Below are positions 1-7,967 of a stretch of 64,000 bases of DNA, one piece after another. Every line of letters starts with the position of its first letter. The first letter of the stretch is position 1. The notes under the pieces were generated by a model that searched no databases, was not told the origin of the DNA, and saw only the letters and a list, made by a program, of their open reading frames with translations. The translations under genes were made by a program, and so were the position numbers. Origin of the DNA: Pseudogracilibacillus sp037071985 (GTDB taxonomy: Bacteria; Bacillota; Bacilli; Bacillales; Amphibacillaceae); the NCBI RefSeq assembly GCF_037071985.1, contig NZ_JAXHDF010000005.1, positions 186,001-250,000 on the forward strand, given 5' to 3'.

Positions 1-1
1 T

Positions 2-409
2 GAAGTTTATGGTGCTTTACAACAAGGTGCTTTAGATGCCCAAGAAAACCCATTAGCTAATATTGTCGCACCAAAATTTGATGAAGTCCAAAAATACTTA
101 TCTTTAACTGGCCATTTCTATAACACTATTATGATGGTTGTAGCAACAGATGTATGGGATCAAATCTCAGAAGTAGATCAACAAATTATTTTAGACGAAG
201 CAAATCGCATTTCTGAAGAAGTTACAGTTATTAACGATGAAAAAGAAGATGATTATGTACAGGAATTAAAAGATCGAGGAATGGAAGTTAACGACAACGT
301 TAATAAAGAAGCATTCCGTGAAGCAATGCTCCCTGTATATGATAAGTGGGAAGAAGAAGTTTTTGGAGAAGAATTAATGAATATTTATAGAGAGGCTTCC
401 GGATGGTAA
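2..409 (+). CDS. TRAP transporter substrate-binding protein DctP, C-terminal part
   Basis: The reading frame is open from the first bases of the window, so only the last 135 residues of a periplasmic-type TRAP solute-binding protein are visible. The segment reads EVYGALQQGALDAQENPL followed by KFDEVQKYLSLTGH, the family's ligand-domain region, and then a helical tail rich in Glu and Asp. In a Gram-positive cell the complete protein would be a lipoprotein that captures an organic acid and delivers it to the DctQM membrane pair encoded directly downstream. The 5' end and signal peptide lie outside the window. The ligand cannot be told from this fragment. Confidence 0.9.
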   Translation, partial: EVYGALQQGALDAQENPLANIVAPKFDEVQKYLSLTGHFYNTIMMVVATDVWDQISEVDQQIILDEANRISEEVTVINDEKEDDYVQELKDRGMEVNDNVNKEAFREAMLPVYDKWEEEVFGEELMNIYREASGW

Positions 410-483
410 TTACCATCCGGTTTATATCATTCTAAGATAGTAAGGGAAATACCTAACCTTTTTTAGGTAAAGGGGAGATCTTT

Positions 484-957
484 ATGAAGATAACCGATTA
501 TATTGTTAAATTTTTATACATCCTATGTATTGCTGCCATTACAGGATTAACGCTTATCGTTTTTATTCAAGTATTTTCACGATTTATTAAGTTTTCATTA
601 CCAGGGACAGAAGAGTTAGCAAGGCTTCTCGTTGTTTGGTTGACGTTCTTAGGCTCAAGTTTAGCAATTTACGAAAAAATGCATTTAGCTGTCAATTTTT
701 TTGTCGGACTAACGAGTGAAAAAAATCAAAAAAGAATCCATGTTTTTGTACACTTTCTTATGATGGTATTTTTCGGAGTCCTGGCGTTTTATGGATTTAA
801 ATTGACTTTTTCAGCGATGACGACGACTTCGTCTACCCTACAGTTGCCAATGGGGATTTTCTATGTAGCGATTCCGCTTAGCGCTTTATTCTCACTTTAC
901 TTTCTCTTTATTAATATGTTAAACCCTTCTATAAAAGGAGGGGAACCTGAGCTATGA
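484..957 (+). CDS. TRAP transporter small membrane subunit DctQ
   Basis: A protein of 157 residues with four hydrophobic segments (about residues 8-30, 45-65, 85-107 and 125-147) and the family features PGTEELARLLVVWLTFLGSS near residues 42-61. It is the small permease subunit that pairs with DctM to drive sodium-coupled uptake of an organic acid. The ATG is preceded by AGGGGAG at good spacing, 75 bases after the binding-protein stop. Its last codons overlap the start of dctM by four bases (ATGA), showing translational coupling. The substrate is not evident. Confidence 0.9.
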   Translation: MKITDYIVKFLYILCIAAITGLTLIVFIQVFSRFIKFSLPGTEELARLLVVWLTFLGSSLAIYEKMHLAVNFFVGLTSEKNQKRIHVFVHFLMMVFFGVLAFYGFKLTFSAMTTTSSTLQLPMGIFYVAIPLSALFSLYFLFINMLNPSIKGGEPEL

Positions 958-2234
958 TCATTGCAATATTAGTCATCTTTTTCGCTTTATTATTTCTAGG
1001 TATGCCTATTGCTTTTATTCTCGGACTCGTTTCCGTTGCGATGCTCTTCATGGGGAACGTTTCATTAGAAATTTTAGTACAACGAATGTTTGCTGGTGTA
1101 AATAACTTCTCTTATTTGGCTCTCCCACTCTTTATTTTAGCTGGTAATATTATGGGTAAGGGTGGCCTAACAAGAAGATTAATGGCTTTTGCTAACGCTT
1201 TGGTCGGAAGGCTTTCTGGAGGATTAGGAATGACAGCAGTCGTTACAAGTGCCCTTTTTGGTGCCGTGTCAGGTTCTACTGTTGCAACAACGTATGCAGT
1301 TGGTTCTGTCCTCGTGCCTAGGTTGAAAGAAGAAAAATACAGTAATTCGTTTATCGCAAGTATCATCGGACCATCTGGAGTGTTGGGCTTAATAATTCCA
1401 CCAAGTATTACAATGGTTATTCTTGGAATTACAGCTAATATCTCCATAGGAAAATTATTTATTGCTGGAGTTTTACCGGGAATTTTACTTACTTTTTTTA
1501 TTTGTATTTATGTTGCTTTTATGGCAAAAAGGAAAGGATATGGAGTTGTTGAAACAGAAAGAATAAGTGCGAAAGAGTTTTTCCGAGTTAGTCGCGAAGC
1601 TTTTTTTCCGTTATTAACGCCTGTATTCATTTTAGGTGGAATATTTAGTGGGTTGGTTACAGCAACCGAAGCAGCTGTTATTGCTGTTGTATATGGTTTT
1701 ATTTTATCGATGTTTTATAGAGAATTAACGTTTAATAAATTTAAAGAAATCATGGTGTCTTCAGCTGTTACTTCTGCAACCATCTTAATTATTATTTCGG
1801 TTGCGAATGCTTTCACCTATGTCTTAACTGCAAATAAAGTTCCGGCAATGATTTCTGAGTTCTTTTTACAATTTGCAAGTACACCTATTCAATTTTTGCT
1901 CGTTGTATCTTTAATTTTATTGATTTTAGGTACATTAACAGAGGTTACATCCTTAATAATCTTACTTAGTCCTATTTTCATGCCAATTGCTCTTCAATAT
2001 GGTATCGATCCAATTCATTTTGGTATGGTACTGATCATGAACTTTGCTTTAGCAAATATCACTCCACCAGTTGGTCTTTCTTTAATTGCTGGATGTAGTA
2101 TTACAGATAGGGATATGGGAATTGAAGATACTTTCCCTTATATACTACATATTATTGGTATCGTTGCTCTAGTTGTACTTATCATTATTTTTGTACCAGG
2201 AATATCTACTGTAATTCCGAATCTTTTTGAGTAA
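954..2234 (+). CDS. TRAP transporter large membrane subunit DctM
   Basis: A very hydrophobic protein of 426 residues with about 12 membrane segments and the DctM signatures: GMPIAFILG near the N-terminus, GAVSGSTVATTYAVGSV around residues 102-118, a PSGVLGLIIPPS hairpin near 140-151, and a second ANITPPVGLSL loop near 365. It is the translocation channel of the tripartite transporter and sits last in the dctPQM order. The start overlaps the dctQ stop and has an AGGAGGGG ribosome binding site. A second, separate TRAP set lies at 23.2-26.1 kb on the other strand, so the window holds two TRAP systems. Confidence 0.92.
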   Translation: MIIAILVIFFALLFLGMPIAFILGLVSVAMLFMGNVSLEILVQRMFAGVNNFSYLALPLFILAGNIMGKGGLTRRLMAFANALVGRLSGGLGMTAVVTSALFGAVSGSTVATTYAVGSVLVPRLKEEKYSNSFIASIIGPSGVLGLIIPPSITMVILGITANISIGKLFIAGVLPGILLTFFICIYVAFMAKRKGYGVVETERISAKEFFRVSREAFFPLLTPVFILGGIFSGLVTATEAAVIAVVYGFILSMFYRELTFNKFKEIMVSSAVTSATILIIISVANAFTYVLTANKVPAMISEFFLQFASTPIQFLLVVSLILLILGTLTEVTSLIILLSPIFMPIALQYGIDPIHFGMVLIMNFALANITPPVGLSLIAGCSITDRDMGIEDTFPYILHIIGIVALVVLIIIFVPGISTVIPNLFE

Positions 2235-2237
2235 GGG

Positions 2238-2585
2238 ATGAGAATTATGATCAGAAATACAATGGAAACAACTATTTACGAAAATTTACATGGTGGATCC
2301 GGCAAAGTTGAAATTCGCACGAAAATTAATCAAGATGATAAAGTAAAAGGATTAAAACTTTTTGCTGAAGTAACTCTTATGCCTCATTCTTCAATCGGGT
2401 ATCATTACCATCGTGATGAAGCAGAAGGATATTATATTACAGAAGGATCCGGCGTGTTTATTGACCATAATGAGGAAAGAAAAGAAGTTAGGACTGGTGA
2501 CTTATGTTTAATAACGAAAGGTCAGAGTCACGGGATAGAGAACGTTACGAATAACGAATTAAAATTTATTGCTATTGTGTATTAG
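2238..2585 (+). CDS. single-domain cupin protein
   Basis: A 115-residue protein with one cupin barrel. The two cupin motifs are visible as GYHYHRDEAEGYYITEGSG (residues about 54-72) and GDLCLITKGQSHGIEN (about 88-103), giving the usual His-x-His, Glu and late His metal ligands. It begins three bases after dctM and is probably cotranscribed with the TRAP genes. A second in-frame ATG nine bases later (2247) could be the real start, because GGGATGAG lies in front of it. Similar stand-alone cupins are common in Firmicutes without a known reaction. It may isomerise or bind the transported compound, but that is inference from position only. Confidence 0.75.
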   Translation: MRIMIRNTMETTIYENLHGGSGKVEIRTKINQDDKVKGLKLFAEVTLMPHSSIGYHYHRDEAEGYYITEGSGVFIDHNEERKEVRTGDLCLITKGQSHGIENVTNNELKFIAIVY

Positions 2586-2603
2586 TAAATTCTATCAATT
2601 ATG

Positions 2604-2640
2604 CAAAAAAAGATGAGACTAAATCTGTCTCATCTTTTTC
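2604..2640. terminator. bidirectional intrinsic terminator between convergent genes
   Basis: The stem GATGAGAC (2612-2619) pairs with GTCTCATC (2627-2634). It is flanked by a run of A on the left and a run of T on the right, so it can stop transcripts from the TRAP-cupin operon and from the lipoprotein gene on the other strand. Confidence 0.9.
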
Positions 2641-2645
2641 ATTTC

Positions 2646-4022
2646 TTATTGTACAAATCCACCAATTAAAAATTGATCTTGCATAATTACTAGATAGGCT
2701 CCATTTTCTTGTCTTGTTACATCAACATCAACCTCAACAGCATCCAATAAAGAATCCACTTCATTATAGTTATTAATTAAAATTTCCATATTTTTAGAAA
2801 CAACATCTTCTTCATCGAATTCCCCATCCGCGAACGCATCATATAGCTGGTCTTCCGTATCGTCGTATACTTTTGCATCATCAATTCCTTGAATAGATAT
2901 AGTAACAACAATATTTTCAGGAGAGTATGCTTCTGCAGAAACTATCTCATATTTAGTCTTAGAAAGAGCTTTTAGAAAAGCATCTGCAAGGTCCGAAATT
3001 TCTTTATCCGTTACACCGGTACCTTCCATATTGGTTTTCGTATTTTCGATATACATCTCTTTAAAAAAGTGTTTTTGAATTTCAGCTTCATCTTCTTTAT
3101 CCGATTTTGACATTGAATCCGGAGCTTTTTTAATAAACTCTTCTTCATTTTGGAATACAGTAGCCTGAATTAAGGCGTCTACATAGGCGGAAGCTTCTTC
3201 TTCAAATACCTTCAATTCTTCTTCATCGAAGTCTTCCATTTCACCAATATCTTCTTTTAGTCCCTCTCCATCTGCAATAGTTGGTTCTACACTTTTAATC
3301 TCATCAATAGCATCATACTTACTGAACTGGTGAACAAATCCATTTACGGTTTCCGCTTCTCCATCTAATGTAAAGGTTACATTCTGCTCTACTTTTTCTA
3401 CAAGATAAGTAGAATTATTTATTACAAGAATGAGTTCAAAATTATCTACTTTCATATCTTCAGAGTCGAGATCGGAGTCTACATCAAAATCCTCTAATCC
3501 TCCTTCATCATTGAAGACAATTTCTTCTACCATTGCATGGATATCTTCTTCACTCCCAGTAAAGGTAAAAATATATTGATCATCTTTTTCTTCCATATTA
3601 AACTTTTTAAAAATATGAGGATCAAGTGCTTTATAATACTCTACTGGATTTTTATCAAATTCGACCATGTTTTCAATATTAGCAAAGTAATCTGTATCTC
3701 CCCAAGATTCAATATCACCATCGTCGTACTCTACTAGAATATCGTCCGATTCGAAATAAAGAGAAATTTTTTCTTCTTCGTCCTCAACCGTGACAGAACT
3801 TCGATCATTTGCAATATCAATTGTTATAATACCTTCATTTGTCATATCATCATATGTATCGTTAAACGTCACTTCCACTGATTCTACATTAGAATGGGAT
3901 TTTTCCGAACGGCTTAAAATATCTTCTGGAGATGAGCTAGATAAAATACTATCTAAAACAGATGAACAACCTCCTAATATAAAGATAGACATTAACATAG
4001 CTAATAATAATTTCTTATTCAT
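2646..4022 (-). CDS. acidic lipoprotein of unknown function
   Basis: A 458-residue protein whose N-terminus has two Lys, a hydrophobic stretch and the lipobox ILGGC (Cys at residue 19), so it should be a membrane-anchored lipoprotein. The mature part is strongly acidic, with many Asp/Glu pairs. It appears to have two halves: an N-terminal beta-rich part (about 45-240) reminiscent of LolA-like lipid-binding lipoproteins, and a C-terminal alpha/beta part (about 265-458) ending VIMQDQFLIGGFVQ. I do not recognise a specific family. The ATG follows AAAAAGGAG at seven bases. A TATAAT hexamer on this strand at 4077-4082 may be its -10 box. The gene seems to be a single transcription unit. Confidence 0.75.
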   Translation of the reverse strand: MNKKLLLAMLMSIFILGGCSSVLDSILSSSSPEDILSRSEKSHSNVESVEVTFNDTYDDMTNEGIITIDIANDRSSVTVEDEEEKISLYFESDDILVEYDDGDIESWGDTDYFANIENMVEFDKNPVEYYKALDPHIFKKFNMEEKDDQYIFTFTGSEEDIHAMVEEIVFNDEGGLEDFDVDSDLDSEDMKVDNFELILVINNSTYLVEKVEQNVTFTLDGEAETVNGFVHQFSKYDAIDEIKSVEPTIADGEGLKEDIGEMEDFDEEELKVFEEEASAYVDALIQATVFQNEEEFIKKAPDSMSKSDKEDEAEIQKHFFKEMYIENTKTNMEGTGVTDKEISDLADAFLKALSKTKYEIVSAEAYSPENIVVTISIQGIDDAKVYDDTEDQLYDAFADGEFDEEDVVSKNMEILINNYNEVDSLLDAVEVDVDVTRQENGAYLVIMQDQFLIGGFVQ

Positions 4023-4225
4023 GCATAAACTCCTTTTTAATTGTTACATTTTATTTAAGTTTTCTTAACTAAACGTATTATACGCTAAACTATCCAACGT
4101 TCACATAGCAAATAAGAAAAATGGTAATTATTTACTAGTATTAATTGGTCCTACCCATTACTTTTATTTTATTTATTATCCAATAAAAGGAATTATTACA
4201 TATGATTAACTATATCAAAATTAAA

Positions 4226-4264
4226 AAAGACTAACTATATCGCCTTTTAGCGAAGTTAGTCTTT
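4226..4264 (-). terminator. intrinsic terminator after the UspA gene
   Basis: On the minus strand an AAAGACTAACT arm pairs with AGTTAGTCTTT and is followed by a T-rich tract. It lies directly downstream of the UspA stop codon. The rest of 4023-4278 contains only the presumed promoter of the lipoprotein gene. Confidence 0.85.
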
Positions 4265-4278
4265 CATTAAATCATCAT

Positions 4279-4698
4279 TTATTTTACTACCATTACTGGA
4301 CAGTTAGCTCGTTTTACAACTTTATGACTAACACTACCTAAAACCATTTCTTGAAAAGCATTCAATCCTCGACTTCCAATAACTAACAAATCGTATGAAT
4401 TGTTATTAGCAAATTCTACAATTGCAGGACCAGGTTCTCCATGGAAAATTTTCATCGTATACGGAATATGTGTATCATTTATTTTGTTTATTGCCGGGGA
4501 AATTTTTTCTTTTCTTTTTAATTCTAATTCTTCCTTACTCGATGCGTGTAAGACTTCCCCTTTTGCTTTTGAATACCCAGCAACTAAGATGACATCAATT
4601 TGGCATTCTTTTGATAAACTAGCAATTTTAATTGCTTCCTCTGTTGCTCTTAAGGAGTGCTCTGATCCATCAACTGCAAGCAAGATTTTTTTATACAT
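4279..4698 (-). CDS. universal stress protein, UspA family
   Basis: A 139-residue cytoplasmic protein of one Usp domain. It starts MYKKILLAVDGSEHSLRA and ends with the nucleotide-binding signature G-x2-G-x9-G-S seen as GSRGLNAFQEMVLGSVS, then the typical NCPVMVVK tail. This subgroup binds ATP and is usually induced under stress; the exact role is unknown. It lies 41 bases downstream of the SulP transporter gene on the same strand and is followed by a terminator, so the two probably form one operon. SulP/Usp pairing could mean the Usp protein modulates the transporter, but that is inference. Confidence 0.9.
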   Translation of the reverse strand: MYKKILLAVDGSEHSLRATEEAIKIASLSKECQIDVILVAGYSKAKGEVLHASSKEELELKRKEKISPAINKINDTHIPYTMKIFHGEPGPAIVEFANNNSYDLLVIGSRGLNAFQEMVLGSVSHKVVKRANCPVMVVK

Positions 4699-4739
4699 AT
4701 TTTCGCTCCTTATTTATTTTTTGCTATTTCTCCAATCAT

Positions 4740-6173
4740 TTAACTTACAGCAAGTCTATCAACCATTTTTCTACTGGACTCATTTAGCCCTTCGATATTA
4801 ACTTTATTATTATTTTCTCTATATTTTACTACTACTTTATCTATGGCAGATACGGCCGAATCATCCCATACAGGAGCATCAGTAAAGTCAATTACTATAT
4901 GCTGATTTTTTATTTTATAGTCAAACGCTTCTACAAAACTTTCAACTGAAGCAAAAAATAACTGACCGCTAACTTGAAATACTATTTTTTCTTTACGTTC
5001 TAGTTGAGTCACCTTTATTTTAGAAATTTTGGCAACAAAGAAAATCGCACTTAAAATAACACCAGCAATGACTCCTTTGGACAGGTCTTTTGTAGCCACT
5101 ACAATAATCACTGTAACAAGCATTACGGTAGCATCTGATTTCGGAGCTTTTACTAAATAAGTAAAGGAAGACCAATCAAATGTTCCAATCGACACCATGA
5201 TCATAATTCCAACTAATACTGGCATCGGGATTTGAACTACTAAATCCCCCAATACGATAATCAGAAACATTAAAAAAGCTCCTGCAACAAAAGTAGATAG
5301 GCGGCCTCTTCCACCGGACTTAACATTTATTACAGACTGCCCAATCATTGCACAACCTGCCATTCCACTAAAAAATCCATTGATAATATTGGAGATCCCT
5401 TGTCCTCTCGATTCTCTATGTTTATCACTCTCTGTATCAGTCATATCATCAACAATTGATGCTGTCAGCAAAGATTCTAAAAGACCGACAATCGCTAATG
5501 CAAATGAATATGGTAATATTATCAGAAATGTTTCTAAAGAAAATGGAATGTCAGGGATTAAAAATACTGGTAGAGTTTTGGATATTTCTCCTAAATCCCC
5601 TACTGTTCTCAGATCAATGTTTCCATAAATCACCACAGCTGTTAAAAGTATGATAGCGATCAGTGGTGCCGGTATTGTTCTAAAAAAGCGTGGTACAATA
5701 TAGACTATTAAAAGCGTTATCGCAACAAAAATATAAGTCAATGTCGAAATCCCTACAAAGTGTGGCACTTGAGCTAGGAATATGAGAATAGCAAGTGCAT
5801 TTACAAAACCAATCATGACTGCGCGCGGAATAAACTTCATTAATTTTGCTATTTTGCATACACCTAAAATTAATTGAATAACCCCAGTTAATATCGTCGC
5901 TGCAAGTAAATATTCTAAACCGTGATCGCGAACAAGTGGTAACATTAAAAGTGCCATTGCTCCTGTTGCTGCTGAAATCATCCCCGGTCTTCCACCTACA
6001 AAGGAAATGACTACTGCAATACAGAACGAGGCATATAATCCAATCATCGGATCGACTCCTGCTATAATGGAAAAGGCGATCGCTTCCGGAATTAACGCTA
6101 AAGCCACAACGATTCCAGAAAGTATATCCCCTCTAATGTTTGAAAACCATTCATTTTTAATCGTTTCTATCAA
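4740..6173 (-). CDS. SulP-family anion transporter with STAS domain
   Basis: A 477-residue membrane protein with a SulP transporter core (residues about 1-375) and a C-terminal STAS domain (about 390-477, containing HIVIDFTDAPVWDDSAVSA). The N-terminal SulP signature VVALALIPEAIAFSIIAGVDP is clear. Members carry sulfate, bicarbonate or other anions; the substrate cannot be read from sequence. It is shorter than many SulP proteins of about 560 residues but not obviously truncated. The start is TTG, preceded by AAAGGAG at about ten bases. It is divergent from the recombinase-like gene, and the shared intergenic region has an inverted repeat. A TATACT -10 candidate lies at 6228-6233. Confidence 0.88.
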   Translation of the reverse strand: MIETIKNEWFSNIRGDILSGIVVALALIPEAIAFSIIAGVDPMIGLYASFCIAVVISFVGGRPGMISAATGAMALLMLPLVRDHGLEYLLAATILTGVIQLILGVCKIAKLMKFIPRAVMIGFVNALAILIFLAQVPHFVGISTLTYIFVAITLLIVYIVPRFFRTIPAPLIAIILLTAVVIYGNIDLRTVGDLGEISKTLPVFLIPDIPFSLETFLIILPYSFALAIVGLLESLLTASIVDDMTDTESDKHRESRGQGISNIINGFFSGMAGCAMIGQSVINVKSGGRGRLSTFVAGAFLMFLIIVLGDLVVQIPMPVLVGIMIMVSIGTFDWSSFTYLVKAPKSDATVMLVTVIIVVATKDLSKGVIAGVILSAIFFVAKISKIKVTQLERKEKIVFQVSGQLFFASVESFVEAFDYKIKNQHIVIDFTDAPVWDDSAVSAIDKVVVKYRENNNKVNIEGLNESSRKMVDRLAVS

Positions 6174-6243
6174 TTTATCGTTTCTCCTTTTCTAATCTGT
6201 TAAATCCATTCCGACACAATAAAAACTAGTATAGCATTTCCTG

Positions 6244-6267
6244 TCCCAAAAAGGAACAATTTTGGGA
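6244..6267. promoter_or_regulatory. inverted repeat in a divergent promoter region, candidate operator
   Basis: TCCCAAAA at 6244-6251 and TTTTGGGA at 6260-6267 form a perfect 8-bp inverted repeat with an 8-base spacer. It lies between the -10 candidate of the SulP gene (6228-6233, minus) and the TATAAT of the recombinase-like gene (6293-6298, plus). This is the expected place for a dimeric repressor that controls both genes. Confidence 0.5.
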
Positions 6268-6292
6268 AAGGGATTTTCAAACAATAAAATGG

Positions 6293-6298
6293 TATAAT
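6293..6298 (+). promoter_or_regulatory. -10 box of the recombinase-like gene
   Basis: A perfect TATAAT lies 39 bases before the ATG, but no convincing -35 hexamer is found at 16-18 bases upstream. That spacing may be occupied by the adjacent inverted repeat and its regulator. Confidence 0.5.
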
Positions 6299-6336
6299 TA
6301 ACGAGTGATGATGAATTGTAAATAAAGGAGTTTATT

Positions 6337-6879
6337 ATGATTATTGGGTATTCTAGGCCATTATATGAAGATCTCCAATGTGATCAGCAAATTACATTAT
6401 TAAAGGAAAGAAACTGTAATAAAATTTTCAAAGAAGACCACACTTCAGCTAAGAGAAGACTAGAGCTAAAAAGAGTAATTGATATGCTTCAACCTGAAGA
6501 TTTATTAATCGTAACACGACTTTATGCTCTTGCAGACTCTACCCATCATTTAGCGGAATTACTAATCGAGCTAGAGAAAAAGAAGGCATTCCTTATTTCT
6601 ATCCAGGAAAATATTGACACAAGAAAAAAAGAAGGATTTTCTTTTTCCTATATCGTTAATCAGATAGCTGAGTTTCAAAGTGAAGTGATCAGTGAAAAAA
6701 CAAAAAAAGGAATCGATAAAGCGAAAGAAAGGGGAAGTAATCTAGGAAGGCCAAAAAAACCAGATGAAAATGTGCAAAAAGCTATTTTAATGTACAAAAG
6801 TAAAAACTATACTCTGAAAGAAATAAGGGAAGAGACAGGAATTAGTAAATCTACACTATACAGATATTTAGAAAATTAG
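6337..6879 (+). CDS. serine-recombinase-like DNA-binding protein lacking catalytic residues
   Basis: A 180-residue protein with the outline of a small resolvase/invertase: an N-terminal Rossmann-like domain (1-~120), the long E-helix (SEVISEKTKKGIDKAKERG), the GRPKK hinge and a C-terminal helix-turn-helix (about 150-180, LKEIREETGISKSTLYRYL). The catalytic set is eroded. The usual Y-x-R-x-S start reads GYSRPLY, so the nucleophilic Ser is Leu9. The LDRLxRS loop reads LYALADS, losing Asp and both Arg. The Arg before the E-helix is Ser, and the ERT motif is EKT. It should bind DNA but not cut it. The ATG follows AAAGGAG. It is probably a transcription regulator rather than a mobile-element enzyme. 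Confidence 0.8.
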   Translation: MIIGYSRPLYEDLQCDQQITLLKERNCNKIFKEDHTSAKRRLELKRVIDMLQPEDLLIVTRLYALADSTHHLAELLIELEKKKAFLISIQENIDTRKKEGFSFSYIVNQIAEFQSEVISEKTKKGIDKAKERGSNLGRPKKPDENVQKAILMYKSKNYTLKEIREETGISKSTLYRYLEN

Positions 6880-6964
6880 AGATTCCTATATTTGGTTTTA
6901 TAATTGATATCTAAAGAGGGGGTGACTAATTATTTCCGTACATAATCTCTCCCTCAGTAAGGAA

Positions 6965-7507
6965 TTAAACAGCGCTTCGAGATAGTTCAGCTTCTAACTG
7001 TAGCAATTTTCTTTTTGCTTCGACCCCATCTCGAAATCCTGATAATTCACCATTTTTGCGAATAATCCGATGGCATGGAATAAAAATAAGCGCCGGATTT
7101 TTTCCTATCGCTGAAGCGACCGCACGTACAGCCAAGGGATTGCCTATTTTCTCTGCTAATTCGCTATATATAGAGGTTTCCCCATACGGAACTTCAGTCA
7201 ATGCTTTCCAAACCGTTTTTTGAAAAGGACTTCCAAGTACATCTAACGATACGTTAAATTGCTGACGTTTTCCTTCAACATACTCAATAAGCTGAGTCAT
7301 ATAGTTTTTTATCATCGTGTCATTTTCTTCAATTTTGCAACCTTTACATATTTGTTGAAGAGATTCTTCATGCTTTTTTTCATTATGGCTGTTAATGCTT
7401 ACATAACATACTCCACTATCAGTTGCTCCAATAAAAAAATACCATGATTTATGAATCGTCTCAGAATAATAAACTACTTTTTCTGTTCGTATTTTCTTCA
7501 CCTCCAC
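6965..7507 (-). CDS. ogt: methylated-DNA--protein-cysteine methyltransferase
   Basis: A 180-residue suicide repair protein that moves the alkyl group from O6-alkylguanine onto its own cysteine. The active-site signature IPCHRII is present with the acceptor Cys at about residue 145. The winged-helix part SPFQKTVWKALTEVPYGETSIYSELA and the RAVASAIGKNP segment precede it. The N-terminal 80 residues are the usual variable domain. The start is GTG; a GGAGGTG sequence overlaps the first codons, so the exact start is uncertain. It stands alone, without a neighbouring ada-type regulator. Confidence 0.93.
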   Translation of the reverse strand: MEVKKIRTEKVVYYSETIHKSWYFFIGATDSGVCYVSINSHNEKKHEESLQQICKGCKIEENDTMIKNYMTQLIEYVEGKRQQFNVSLDVLGSPFQKTVWKALTEVPYGETSIYSELAEKIGNPLAVRAVASAIGKNPALIFIPCHRIIRKNGELSGFRDGVEAKRKLLQLEAELSRSAV

Positions 7508-7618
7508 TAAAAAATGAACACCTTTTGTTATCTATTTTAACGTAAAGGTGTTCATTAGGAAACTCAATTCATAAAGCTGTAGATAAAAAAGAATTAGAGG
7601 AAATTTACTTAAAAATTT

Positions 7619-7846
7619 TTACCGCATTCTTTCATCAAAATCTCCTTTATACTTTTCTTCGCTTTGTGAATCGTCTTGTGTTTTATGCTGCTTTTTTTCT
7701 TGCTCCGCATTTATCTTTAAATCTTCCATTGGAATGGTGTCCGTAAATTTTTGATTTTCAAAATCATCTAGCGGGGTTCGTTCGTCCTCATGATAATCGT
7801 GTTGCTTTGGAATTTTTTTTGTAGATTTTTTATCTGCATTTTTCAT
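7619..7846 (-). CDS. small acidic hydrophilic protein, unknown
   Basis: A 75-residue, very polar protein (many Lys, Asp, Glu, Gln) with no membrane segment or Cys, probably disordered. I place the start at the ATG at 7846, because AAGGGAG lies eight bases in front; longer versions of the frame have no ribosome binding site. The product starts MKNADKKSTKKIPKQHDYHE. Similar short charged proteins are common in Bacillaceae without a known role. The Shine-Dalgarno sequence is one arm of a long hairpin (separate entry). It lies 121 bases downstream of the last catabolic gene with no clear terminator between, so read-through is possible. Confidence 0.55.
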   Translation of the reverse strand: MKNADKKSTKKIPKQHDYHEDERTPLDDFENQKFTDTIPMEDLKINAEQEKKQHKTQDDSQSEEKYKGDFDERMR

Positions 7847-7854
7847 ATGATTCA

Positions 7855-7898
7855 CTCCCTTGGTCTTGTTACTAGTATTTATCCCAGTTCCAAGGGAG
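7855..7898 (-). promoter_or_regulatory. hairpin that would sequester a ribosome binding site
   Basis: CTCCCTTGG (7855-7863) and CCAAGGGAG (7890-7898) are a perfect 9-bp inverted repeat. In the minus-strand RNA the downstream arm contains the AAGGGAG Shine-Dalgarno sequence of the 75-residue gene, so folding would block translation. There is no T-run, so it is not a normal terminator. Confidence 0.55.
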
Positions 7899-7967
7899 GT
7901 AAACATCATATAAGATTTTAACTTCCTTTACAAAATTTTTCTCTATACGAATTAAATAGTCAATTTA

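Noticed and set aside
2238..2585. Cupin as ectoine synthase EctC
   Set aside because: The length is similar, but EctC signatures are absent and no ectA or ectB is adjacent.
3790..4068. Plus-strand frame opposite the lipoprotein gene
   Set aside because: It is the antisense shadow of the lipoprotein coding frame, with no ribosome binding site and composition explained by the minus-strand gene.
6337..6879. Resolvase as evidence of a transposon or invertible element
   Set aside because: Catalytic residues are missing, and no terminal repeats, transposase or inverted invertible segment flank it.
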